Below are positions 1-6,786 of a DNA stretch of 11,079 bases, piece after piece. The position numbers and the translations under genes are program-made. Position 1 is the stretch's first letter. Each line of letters starts with the position of its first letter. Source of the stretch: DASZZV01 sp035544835 (GTDB lineage: Bacteria; Acidobacteriota; Thermoanaerobaculia; Gp7-AA8); the NCBI GenBank assembly GCA_035544835.1, contig DASZZV010000276.1:1-11079 (forward strand), in the 5' to 3' direction. The notes beneath the pieces are model-generated. The model saw only the letters and a list, made by a program, of their open reading frames with translations, made no database searches and was not told the DNA's origin.

Positions 1-65
1 CGGGATGACACCCTGGTTTCTTTCACTCAGACGCCGCGCTCCGCGGTCAATCGCTCTGGATGACA
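1..65. repeat. Dispersed repeat, left copy
   Basis: Positions 1-56 are the exact reverse complement of 10950-11005. With one mismatch the match extends to 1-65 against 10941-11005 (64 of 65). The unit is bounded by GGATGACA-type ends and contains the short hairpin CCGCG/CGCGG (34-38 with 42-46). A divergent relative lies at 6600-6667. The window edge may cut the unit. It starts only 14 bp after the end of bioD, so it may sit in the 3' end of the bio transcript, but the hairpin has no T tract and I do not call it a terminator. Confidence 0.85.
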
Positions 66-79
66 CCCGCGATAGCTAT

Positions 80-736
80 TCAACGGAAGTACTCCTCCAA
101 CAGCGACGAGGGATCGAAGTTCGCGTCGACCCACGCTCGAAAGGTGTCTCTGTTCAGAGGCGTCATCAGAGGGATCGTACTGATGACAGCGATGTCGCCG
201 TAGCGCTCGATGGCGCGGCGGTTGTCCTCATTCGGCTCACCACTCATGACGACTCCGGCAACGACCAGATCGCGCCGCCTCAGCGCTTCCAATGTGAGGA
301 GAGTGTGATTGATCGTTCCCAGGGTCGTGCGCGCCGCGACCAGGACCGGCAACCCCAGGGCAGCCATCAGATCGATCACAAGGTCCTGTGCATTGAGCGG
401 GACGAGCACCCCTCCTGCTCCCTCGACGATCAGGGGCCAACCGCGATTCTCTTCGTACATCGCGGTCAGTTCGTCGAGCGCGATCGTTCCGCCGGACAGC
501 GCAGCGGCGAGATGAGGTGACAGAGGAAGAGTCAGCCTCACTCCAGCTTCGATAAGTGCCTGGGACTCGACTCCTGTCAGGCGCTGCACCGTTCCGGTGT
601 CATCGTCGATCTCGATCCCGGTCTGCACCGGCTTCCAGTAACGGGCACGCAGCGAGCGGTAGCGATGAAGCAGCGCCGCGCTGACGACGGTCTTCCCGAC
701 GTTCGTGTCGGTGCCAGTGACGAACAGACCGCTCAT
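80..736 (-). CDS. bioD: Dethiobiotin synthetase BioD
   Basis: This ATP-dependent enzyme closes the ureido ring of 7,8-diaminononanoate with CO2 to give dethiobiotin, the penultimate step of biotin synthesis, in the cytosol. The protein has 218 residues, close to the usual length of about 225. The P-loop GTDTNVGKT is at residues 8-16. KPVQTG with K35 matches the conserved substrate/phosphate-binding lysine near K37 of E. coli BioD, and the EGAGG motif is at 105-109. The ATG overlaps the bioF stop as ATGA, which predicts translational coupling, and no strong separate ribosome binding site is visible. It is the last gene of the bioB-bioF-bioD unit, and a dispersed repeat begins 14 bp beyond its stop. 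The frame is intact and the assignment is secure. Confidence 0.96.
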   Translation of the reverse strand: MSGLFVTGTDTNVGKTVVSAALLHRYRSLRARYWKPVQTGIEIDDDTGTVQRLTGVESQALIEAGVRLTLPLSPHLAAALSGGTIALDELTAMYEENRGWPLIVEGAGGVLVPLNAQDLVIDLMAALGLPVLVAARTTLGTINHTLLTLEALRRRDLVVAGVVMSGEPNEDNRRAIERYGDIAVISTIPLMTPLNRDTFRAWVDANFDPSSLLEEYFR

Positions 737-1884
737 CGAGTCGACACCGCCGCAGCCGGCAGGCGCGGTGCTGTTCGCAGGAGAGTGCCCGCGAAATCAT
801 CGATCACGGCCGGGGAAAGATCGGCATTCAAAGAGATGCGAAGCCGGGCCGTGCCGGGGGCTACCGTGGGTGGCCGCACGGCGCGAACGTCATAGCCTTC
901 GCTTTGAAGTGACGAGGCCAGGGCGACGACTTCTTCGTTCCCGCCAATGACGACCGGGATGATCTGTGACCGTCCCTCGGGGATCGGGAAGCGATCGCAG
1001 AGTCGTGCCCGCAATTGGGAAGAGAGCGCAAGCAGGGAAGCCCTTCGTCGCGGCTCACTTTCGACGAGATCGAGGGCCGCTTCGATTCCGGCGGCCACGC
1101 TCGGCGGTGGCGCGGTCGAGAAGATGAAAGGGCGAGCGTGCTGCACGAGGTAGTCAATCGCCGTCCGGGAGCCGCATACGAACGCTCCGCTGACGCCGAG
1201 TGCCTTGCCGGCCGTGTTGATCGACAGAAAGACCGAATCGCCGATTCCGCTCTCCTCGATCAGACCACTTCCCGAAGTACCGAAGACCCCGACGGCATGT
1301 GCCTCATCGACGATCAGGGCGCAGCCGGTCGCGTCACACAACGCCGCGTAGTCAGTCAGTGGAGCCTCGTCGCCATCCATGCTGAAGAGTGACTCGACGA
1401 CAACGAATCGAGCGTTTCCGTCGTTCTCGCCGATTCGACGGGCCAGATCTTCGACATCGTTATGACGGAACACGATGCGACGTCCGCGGCTGAGCCGGGC
1501 GCCGTCGATGATACTGGCGTGATTGAGCTGGTCAGAGAAAACGACGTCGCCCTCCTCGACAAAAGTGGTCAGCACGCTGACGTTCGCGGCGTAACCGGTC
1601 GAGAAGTACAGCGAAGATTCGGTTCCCTTGAAACGGGCAAAGCGCTTCTCGACACGCGTAAAGGCTTCGCGATGACCGCGCAGGAGTCGTGAGCCGGTCG
1701 ACCCGCAGCCCTCGCGCCGGATGCTCTCGATCATTCGCTCTTTCAGTCGCGGATGGGCGGCCAGTCCGAGATAGTCGTTCGAGCAGAGATCGATTCCGGC
1801 GGGGGAGCGGAGCTGGCGATACAGTCCGTTCTCGCGCACGGTGGCCAGACGTGCGGAGATGCGCTTCTCAATCGGTTGCGACAT
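733..1884 (-). CDS. bioF: 8-amino-7-oxononanoate synthase BioF
   Basis: This PLP-dependent alpha-oxoamine synthase condenses pimeloyl-ACP or pimeloyl-CoA with L-alanine to form 8-amino-7-oxononanoate, releasing CO2. The protein has 383 residues, matching E. coli BioF (384). The PLP Schiff-base lysine is K227 in TAGKALG. D193 and H196 lie in DEAHAVGVFG. H122 in NHASIIDG is the residue expected to stack on the PLP ring, and GSTGSRLLRGH at 61-71 is the typical substrate/cofactor segment. The related families (2-amino-3-ketobutyrate CoA ligase, serine palmitoyltransferase) share the fold, but the position between bioB and bioD settles the role. The ATG at 1884 overlaps the end of bioB by 17 bp. 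A GGAAGG lies only 2 nt before it, so initiation probably depends partly on coupling. Confidence 0.95.
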   Translation of the reverse strand: MSQPIEKRISARLATVRENGLYRQLRSPAGIDLCSNDYLGLAAHPRLKERMIESIRREGCGSTGSRLLRGHREAFTRVEKRFARFKGTESSLYFSTGYAANVSVLTTFVEEGDVVFSDQLNHASIIDGARLSRGRRIVFRHNDVEDLARRIGENDGNARFVVVESLFSMDGDEAPLTDYAALCDATGCALIVDEAHAVGVFGTSGSGLIEESGIGDSVFLSINTAGKALGVSGAFVCGSRTAIDYLVQHARPFIFSTAPPPSVAAGIEAALDLVESEPRRRASLLALSSQLRARLCDRFPIPEGRSQIIPVVIGGNEEVVALASSLQSEGYDVRAVRPPTVAPGTARLRISLNADLSPAVIDDFAGTLLRTAPRLPAAAVSTR

Positions 1885-2881
1885 GACCTTCCGGCGCCGG
1901 TCGTCTGGAGATTTCCGGGGATGACGTCATCAGCTTCAAGCCGAGGCGATCGAGCAGCTCGCGATCGCGATCGACTTCCGGGTTTGGCGTGGTCAGCAGA
2001 CGCTCGCCCATGAAGATGGAGTTGGCACCGGCGAGAAAACAGAGCGTCTGCGCTTCGTCGGAGAGGGCCAGCCGGCCGGCGCTGAGGCGTACCACCGAGC
2101 GGGGCATCAGAATCCTGGCCGTGGCGATGGTGCGAACGAGCTCCAGACTGTCGATGGGAGGTTGGTCGCCGAGGGGAGTTCCGGCCACGGCCACCAGGAG
2201 ATTGATGGGCACGCTCTCCGGATGTGGACTCTGCCGCGCCAGTTGTTCGAGCAGGCCAACACGATCGTCACGGCTCTCACCCATGCCGATGATTCCGCCG
2301 CAACAGACCGTGACTCCGGCCCGTCGTACATGAGCGATCGTGTCGAGTCTCTCCTGATAGGTCCGGGTGGTGATGATGGTCGGATAAAACTCGGGTGAGG
2401 TATCGAGGTTGTGGTTGTAGGCGGTGAGTCCGGCGTCGGCAAGAGCAATGGCCTGATCGGCGGTGAGCATGCCGAGGGTGCAGCAGGCCTCGAGGCCGAG
2501 GGTACGAACACCGCGAACCATCTCCAGCACCTGCTCGAACTCTGCTGACTCGGGAGCATCGCGCCACGCTGCACCCATGCAGAAACGGGTTGCGCCGGCG
2601 TCACGGGCGGCGCGGGCGGCGCGGAGCGTCGATTCGACGCTGGTCAGCGCTTCGCGCTGCAGCCCGGTCCGGTGATGAGCCGATTGCGGACAGTAGCCGC
2701 AGTCCTCGGGGCAGCCGCCGGTCTTGATGCTCAGCAGAACACATCCCTGCACCTCGTCTGCGGCGAAGCTGGTCCGGAAGACGGTCTGCGCGCGAAAGAT
2801 CAGCTCCGGAATCGGCAGCGTGTAAATCGATGCGATGTCGACGCGCGTCCAGTCGTGGCGTTCGATGATGATTCCCCCCAT
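1868..2881 (-). CDS. bioB: Biotin synthase BioB (radical SAM)
   Basis: This radical SAM enzyme inserts sulfur into dethiobiotin to form biotin, the last pathway step. The protein has 337 residues (E. coli BioB 346). The 4Fe-4S motif CPEDCGYC gives C57, C61 and C64. Auxiliary 2Fe-2S ligands fit C101 (RFCMGAAW), C133 (EACCTLG), C193 (VCCGG) and R265 (VVRLSAGR), equivalent to C97, C128, C188 and R260 of E. coli. The doubled cysteines CC at 133-134 and 193-194 are a small oddity next to the usual CM and CS. The start at 2881 is supported by alignment of HDWTRVDIASIYTLPIPELIF with the family N-terminus, but only a weak GAG lies upstream. It is first in the operon, so the bio promoter should lie in 2882-3000, where TTTCGCGA repeats occur. 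Confidence 0.97.
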   Translation of the reverse strand: MGGIIIERHDWTRVDIASIYTLPIPELIFRAQTVFRTSFAADEVQGCVLLSIKTGGCPEDCGYCPQSAHHRTGLQREALTSVESTLRAARAARDAGATRFCMGAAWRDAPESAEFEQVLEMVRGVRTLGLEACCTLGMLTADQAIALADAGLTAYNHNLDTSPEFYPTIITTRTYQERLDTIAHVRRAGVTVCCGGIIGMGESRDDRVGLLEQLARQSPHPESVPINLLVAVAGTPLGDQPPIDSLELVRTIATARILMPRSVVRLSAGRLALSDEAQTLCFLAGANSIFMGERLLTTPNPEVDRDRELLDRLGLKLMTSSPEISRRPAPEGHVATD

Positions 2882-2916
2882 TACGAGCTCGGGTGGCGCT
2901 CTGAGTGCGCTGACCG

Positions 2917-2951
2917 TTTCGCGAGGTTATCAAACGCAGCGGATTTCGCGA
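2917..2951. promoter_or_regulatory. Candidate bio operator: TTTCGCGA direct repeat
   Basis: TTTCGCGA occurs at 2917-2924 and again at 2944-2951, each with a TCGCGA palindromic core, 27 bp apart. The nearer copy is 35 bp upstream of the bioB ATG. The sites do not match the BirA (TTGTAAACC...GGTTTACAA), BioR or BioQ consensus sequences as I know them. The regulatory role is inference from position and repetition only. Confidence 0.25.
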
Positions 2952-2992
2952 AGCACTGGACAACCTAGAAATTCTGAAGGCGCGGGGCAGGA

Positions 2993-3073
2993 ATCGAACA
3001 GGCGCGAATGGATAGTCGGACCCCAGATGGCGGACGGTCGCGAGGCCGGGTCCGCTGCAGCGGCCTGTTAGGT
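2993..3073. repeat. attC-like imperfect hairpin
   Basis: The 81-nt segment has complementary outer arms AACAGGC (2997-3003) and GCCTGTT (3063-3069) and inner arms CGGACCC (3017-3023) and GGGTCCG (3048-3054), with unpaired bases between. On the plus strand the outer ends are ATCGAAC and GTTAGGT. The second fits the integron core GTTRRRY fully; the first fits RYYYAAC at 6 of 7 positions. Length and layout suit a degenerate integron attC site, but no integrase or cassette array is visible here. It could also be a transcriptional hairpin or an unrelated repeat. Confidence 0.3.
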
Positions 3074-3439
3074 CCATGCCCGGCTGGATCCGCTTTTTCG
3101 CCGGCTGGTCTTTGCACAGAGCACCCTGAGTACAAGGAACCGCGTAGCGTACAACGATCTCGGCAGACGATCTGGCGCGTCGATTCGTGGGTTTGGATAT
3201 AGATGGTTTTCGAATCGTCACGACGGGTCGTAAGTCTCGCATTTTCAACACCATTCCTTCTTGAGCGAGTAGGCGGACGGTCTGCACCCGAAGTGAAGCA
3301 GCACATGAGGGGCGGCGGATCGTAGGCTCGCTAAGGCATCGGGTCGTCCACGCCGGTTCTGTATTGCCACTGCCGCGCACCATGGTGGAGCGCCCCGCTC
3401 GCTCGTTAATCGTGTCAGGACCCTCCCCCTCGGAGTACG

Positions 3440-6160
3440 ATGGCCCACGCCATGAACTTGCCCAGCGGCAGCCGCATCGGCCGGATCCGCGTCGACACGC
3501 TGCTCGGTGCCGGCGGAATGGGCGAGGTGTATCGCGGCTTCGATGAGCGGCTGGAACGGCCCGTCGCGCTGAAAATGATTCAGCCGAACAAGCTGGTTGG
3601 GTCTGCTGCGAAGGCGCGATTCCTCCGGGAAGCGCGTCTGCTCTCGAAGCTCGATCATCACAACATCTGCCGCATCTACGATGTCATTGAAGACGACACC
3701 GGCAACTACCTCGTGCTCGAGCTCATCGAGGGCCGGACGCTGCGCGATGCCATCAACGGCAACGGCGGCCCGGCCATCGATCCTGTTTCAATCGCGTCCC
3801 AGATCGCGGGTGTTCTGGCCATCGCTCACGACCGCGGCATCATTCACCGCGATCTGAAACCAGAGAACGTGATGCTCACCAAGGCCGGGGAAGTGAAGGT
3901 TCTTGATTTCGGTCTGGCTCGACTGGTTGAGCGTGACGCCGATCCGGAGCTCTTACCGGCTCCGGACGACAAGACCGCGATCCTCGAACCGGCCGCGCAG
4001 GCCGAGGGTCCGATCGACTGGACGCGCACCTCGGCAGGCACTCTCGTCGGAACAGTCCAGTACATGTCGCCCGAACAGGCACGTGGTCTGCCGCTCCAGC
4101 CGGCCAGCGATATGTACTCGCTGGGCATTGTGTTTTACGAGCTTCTCAGCCGCCGGGGAGCGTACGGGGATGCGTTGTCTGGTGCCGCATTGCTCACCAA
4201 GGTTCGTGAGGCGTCGGTAGAGCTGCACGAGGCCGGCGACCGCGACACGATGCGGCTCGTTCGGCTGCTGACCGCGGCCGATCCGAGCCAGCGACCTACG
4301 GCCATCGACACCGTCCGCGCACTGGAACGGATTCGGACGCGCCCACAACGGCGGCGCCGGGCAAAGATCATCGCCGCGACCATTGCCGCGCTTGTGCTGG
4401 TCGCCGTGCCGGTGGCGCGAATGCTTCGCCGGCTGGACGACCAGCCCGTTTTCGCCGGGCGAGGTCAGAGGAAGATCGCCGTTCTTCCGTTTCGGAATGA
4501 CACGCATCAGCGCAACAGCGAATGGATCGAGCTGGGGCTGATGGACATGGTGATGCAGGGCCTGGGCGGCATGCACCACGTTCAGCTCGTCCCGACTGAC
4601 GACATGCTGAAGGCCATGAAGAACCTCGGCCTCCAGCGTGGCGCCGATCTGCCGCAGGCGGCTCGCGCAAGTCTCCTCGACGCGCTCGGAGCCGACACTC
4701 TGCTCAGCACCGTGGTGGCGCTTCCGGCCGCCGAGCGTTACGAGATCCGCTATCGCCTGCTTCTCCGCGATCGGGCGGAATCAGAACGCGAGGTCTCCGG
4801 CCCGGCGCTCACCGATGCCGCGAACGAGCTTGCGGCCCGCCTTGCTCATCGCCTGGATCCGGCCGCAGAGAAGATCGACATCCACGACCGCTACTCGTTC
4901 GATGAGTTTGCCAACACCGCCTACGCCATTGGAATGCAGAACATGACCGGTGGCGATCCGAAACGGGCCACTCCCTACTTCAGCGTTGCCGCGGATCGGG
5001 ACCACGATTTCGCCTGGGCCAAACTGCAGCTCTCACGATGCGACAGCATCACCGGCGACATCGCCGCCGCGGATGCGCTGCTGGCTGAGGCAGAGGCGCA
5101 AGCGCGCCGGAAGGGCGACCGGAAACTGGTCTGTCATGCCCTCTTCACGCGGGGCGACAACGCCATGCAGCGCGGAAATTACAGCGAGGCGGAGCAATTG
5201 GCTACGGCGTCTCTCGCGCTGGCCCGCAGCCTCGGAGACCTCAAGCTCATCGGCAGCGCGCAGAAGGAGCTCGGTGTGATCGCCTGGCATACCAGCCACC
5301 TCGATGTCGCACGCAGCCGGTTCGCCGAAGCCATGGCCACGTTCACGGCACTCCGCAGCGTCAGCGATCAGGCCAAGATCTACAACAACATTGGAGTGCT
5401 CGACCTGGACACCGGGAAGATCGCATCCGCTCGCCGCTACTTCGATCAGACATTGCAGCTCGGCGAGAAGATCCATGACCAGCGCATCGTCGCGTCGGTT
5501 CTCGGGAACCTCACCAAAGTAGCTCTCGCTGCGGGCGATTTGCCTGGCGCCGCGGCGTTCGGGAAACGCCAGCTGGCGCTCACGCGGCAAATTGACGATC
5601 GTGCCGATGAGGTGATCGCTCTCCTGAACCTCGGATTTGCGCTGTTCGCCGCGGCGGGCCGGCCGACCGACGAAGCAATGGCCTACACCGAGCAGGCGCG
5701 CTCTCTAGCGGCACAGATGAAAAACCGGGTCGTGGAGGCCTATGCGCTCGCAAACCTCGCCGCATCGCACATCTACCTGGGCCAGCTCGTGCGCGCCAGG
5801 CGTGACCTCGACCAGGCTGAGGTGATCACCAGCAACCTGGACAATCCTGACATCGTGGAGCGAGTGCAGGTCGCGGATGCCTACTGGTCGACTCGAGCCG
5901 GGAAGCTCGACGAGGCCGAGCGCCTCCTCAGCACCGCTGAGAAGACGAAGGTCACGTTGCAGGTGCAGGTCGCGCGAGGGTTCCTGCTGTATAAGCGCCG
6001 GGACTATGGCGCCGCGGTGGCGAGGCTGCGCGCGGCGAAGGCGAGGAACGAGGGCTGGCTGCCACAGGACCAGCGAACCCTCGACGCATTTGAGGAATCG
6101 GCGCGAACAGGCAAGCCCTCATCGATTGAGTTCGAACGTCCGATCATACCCGGGGCGTAG
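3440..6160 (+). CDS. Ser/Thr protein kinase with TolB-like and TPR modules
   Basis: This is a 906-residue membrane-anchored Hanks-type kinase. The kinase domain spans about 13-300: glycine loop GAGGMGEVY (23-31), ATP lysine K45 (VALK), alphaC glutamate E64, catalytic HRDLKPEN (136-143, D138), DFG (156-158) and SPE (210-212). All catalytic residues are present, so it should be active. An arginine cluster (304-307) precedes one transmembrane helix at about 309-329. A TolB/FlgO-like domain follows (about 343-480, starting KIAVLPF), then many TPR-type helical repeats from about 490 to 880, probably on the far side of the membrane for protein binding. The activation segment is unusually long, about 54 residues from DFG to SPE, with a Pro/Glu/Asp-rich insert. 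The ATG at 3440 follows GGAG (3432-3435) by 4 nt; a second ATG at 3452 has no such site. Substrate and signal are unknown. Confidence 0.94.
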   Translation: MAHAMNLPSGSRIGRIRVDTLLGAGGMGEVYRGFDERLERPVALKMIQPNKLVGSAAKARFLREARLLSKLDHHNICRIYDVIEDDTGNYLVLELIEGRTLRDAINGNGGPAIDPVSIASQIAGVLAIAHDRGIIHRDLKPENVMLTKAGEVKVLDFGLARLVERDADPELLPAPDDKTAILEPAAQAEGPIDWTRTSAGTLVGTVQYMSPEQARGLPLQPASDMYSLGIVFYELLSRRGAYGDALSGAALLTKVREASVELHEAGDRDTMRLVRLLTAADPSQRPTAIDTVRALERIRTRPQRRRRAKIIAATIAALVLVAVPVARMLRRLDDQPVFAGRGQRKIAVLPFRNDTHQRNSEWIELGLMDMVMQGLGGMHHVQLVPTDDMLKAMKNLGLQRGADLPQAARASLLDALGADTLLSTVVALPAAERYEIRYRLLLRDRAESEREVSGPALTDAANELAARLAHRLDPAAEKIDIHDRYSFDEFANTAYAIGMQNMTGGDPKRATPYFSVAADRDHDFAWAKLQLSRCDSITGDIAAADALLAEAEAQARRKGDRKLVCHALFTRGDNAMQRGNYSEAEQLATASLALARSLGDLKLIGSAQKELGVIAWHTSHLDVARSRFAEAMATFTALRSVSDQAKIYNNIGVLDLDTGKIASARRYFDQTLQLGEKIHDQRIVASVLGNLTKVALAAGDLPGAAAFGKRQLALTRQIDDRADEVIALLNLGFALFAAAGRPTDEAMAYTEQARSLAAQMKNRVVEAYALANLAASHIYLGQLVRARRDLDQAEVITSNLDNPDIVERVQVADAYWSTRAGKLDEAERLLSTAEKTKVTLQVQVARGFLLYKRRDYGAAVARLRAAKARNEGWLPQDQRTLDAFEESARTGKPSSIEFERPIIPGA

Positions 6161-6222
6161 GCTGGATTCTCCCGGGCCAAGGCGGCAATCGAGTTTCAGC
6201 TTCCAACGCGCATGCCTTTCCG

Positions 6223-6448
6223 AGCCGGGGACGACGAGGATCGTCGCGACTGAGAGTAAGTTTGTCATCCTTCGCTACGCTCAGAGGCTCTTCACAACCT
6301 CTTCTAATGACACGGTATGCTTTTCGTGTGGCGCGGCCGCCCTCGGCCGCCTTTGTCTCGCACGATTTCCATCGCACTCTCGTTGCAAGTGGCCAGCTAC
6401 ACGGGGTGTTCATTGTTCTCAACAGCGACGGCTGCGTCGTCCCCGGCT
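6223..6448. repeat. 14-bp inverted repeat bounding 226 bp
   Basis: AGCCGGGGACGACG (6223-6236) is the exact reverse complement of CGTCGTCCCCGGCT (6435-6448). The similarity continues inward imperfectly: CGTCGCGACTGAGAG matches the inverted opposite side at 11 of 15 positions. The enclosed 198 bp carries a GC hairpin and no gene. It may be a decayed small mobile element next to the larger nested one at 6455. Confidence 0.5.
6333..6350 (+). terminator. GC hairpin, possible terminator
   Basis: GCGGCCG (6333-6339) pairs with CGGCCGC (6344-6350) across a 4-nt loop, followed by CTTTGTCT. It lies about 170 bp after the first kinase stop. The trailing tract is only moderately T-rich and the segment sits inside a repeat cluster, so a terminator role is weakly supported. 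Confidence 0.25.
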
Positions 6449-6485
6449 TCTAAGAAACTCCCTGTATTTACGCGGGTTCCCTGAT

Positions 6486-6610
6486 GTGTCATCCCGAGCC
6501 GCAGCGAGGGATCTGGGCGGGGGCCTTCCATCGTGGTGCTCGCAAACATTTTCGATGGCCAAGGGTCTAAGGCCCCCGCCCAGATCCCTCGCTGCGGCTC
6601 GGGATGACAC
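6486..6610. repeat. Perfect 42-bp inverted repeat, long hairpin
   Basis: The left arm 6486-6527 (GTGTCATCCCGAGC...GGGGGCCTT) and right arm 6569-6610 are exact reverse complements, with a 41-nt centre. Transcribed from either strand it would form a very stable stem. A third, slightly different arm of the family lies at 10995-11037. The exact match of the two arms suggests recent formation or active correction. Confidence 0.9.
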
Positions 6611-6667
6611 CCACTCCGTTTCTTTTCTCAGTGGCAGCGCGCACGCTGTCCCTTGCTCAGGATGACA
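6600..6667. repeat. Divergent copy of the terminal dispersed repeat
   Basis: This segment shares with 1-65 the order CGGGATGACACCC, a TTTCTTT...CTCAG tract, a GC-rich stretch, then GCTC(A/T)GGATGACA. It abuts the right arm of the 42-bp inverted repeat, just as the 10950-11005 copy abuts the arm at 10995. The repeats therefore appear as joined modules, not as unrelated pieces. Confidence 0.55.
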
Positions 6668-6770
6668 AGACTCGGAAGCCCGCATGAATGCAGGGAGTTT
6701 GGTGTCATCGGTGAGTACGCGAGTGTTCATGAAGAGAAACGGTGCCGTGTTATCGTCAGTTTCCTCAGTA

Positions 6771-6779
6771 AGGAAGGAG
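6771..6779 (+). promoter_or_regulatory. Strong Shine-Dalgarno fixing a TTG start
   Basis: AGGAAGGAG lies 7 nt before TTG at 6787. An in-frame TAA at 6769-6771 lies just upstream, and no in-frame ATG occurs before the glycine loop of the kinase, so the TTG is the only sensible start. Confidence 0.85.
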
Positions 6780-6786
6780 CGTCCCA

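Larger units (their letters stand above)
2882..3439. other. Divergent intergenic region, bioB / kinase
   Basis: This 558-bp region separates bioB (minus) from the first kinase (plus) and must hold both promoters. I see no convincing gene; long open frames here are extensions or shadows of neighbours without recognisable domains. Visible structure includes TTTCGCGA direct repeats (2917-2951), the imperfect inverted pair AGGTTATC (2924-2931) and GACAACCT (2959-2966), an attC-like hairpin (2993-3073) and the perfect palindrome CACCATGGTG (3378-3387), about 52 bp before the kinase start. No consensus sigma-70 promoter stands out for either gene. Confidence 0.6.
6455..6700. mobile_element. Nested inverted-repeat (MITE/REP-like) element
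   Basis: Outer 22-bp ends at 6455-6476 (starting AAACTCCCTG) and 6679-6700 (ending CAGGGAGTTT) are inverted copies matching at 19 of 22 positions. Inside lies a perfect 42-bp inverted repeat (6486-6527 with 6569-6610), and within that a 6-bp pair CCATCG/CGATGG (6528-6533, 6553-6558). There is no transposase or open frame of its own. The left gap between outer and inner repeats is 9 bp and the right gap is 68 bp; the extra right part resembles the repeat at 1-65. The element ends 86 bp before the second kinase. A non-autonomous mobile element or REP/BIME-type composite is the likely nature, but no target-site duplication was identified. Confidence 0.55.
6161..6786. other. Repeat-rich intergenic region between kinases
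   Basis: This 626-bp gap holds no credible gene. It is built of palindromic repeats: a 14-bp inverted pair at 6223-6236 and 6435-6448, a GC hairpin at 6333-6350, a 246-bp nested inverted-repeat element at 6455-6700, and solitary TGTCATCC/GGATGACA ends at 6263-6270 and 6660-6667. Short open frames here translate the repeats, giving strings such as SRAAARDLGGG on both strands, and are artefacts. The promoter of the downstream kinase should lie in 6700-6770 or in the right end of the element, but I see no consensus promoter. Confidence 0.7.

Noticed and set aside
5..520. 171-residue plus-strand frame
   Set aside because: It is antisense to bioD and starts in the terminal repeat; no domain is visible.
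2924..2966. BirA-type biotin operator
   Set aside because: TTGATAACC on the minus strand matches one half-site at 7 of 9, but no second half-site occurs at 14-15 bp spacing.
2960..3040. tRNA-like T-arm (GTTCGATTCC on the minus strand)
   Set aside because: The flanking bases do not form a 5-bp T-stem and no acceptor stem or anticodon arm fits. It is better explained by the attC-like hairpin.
2601..3383. 260-residue minus-strand frame over the bioB 5' end and upstream region
   Set aside because: It overlaps bioB in another frame, is Arg/Ser-rich and has no family resemblance.
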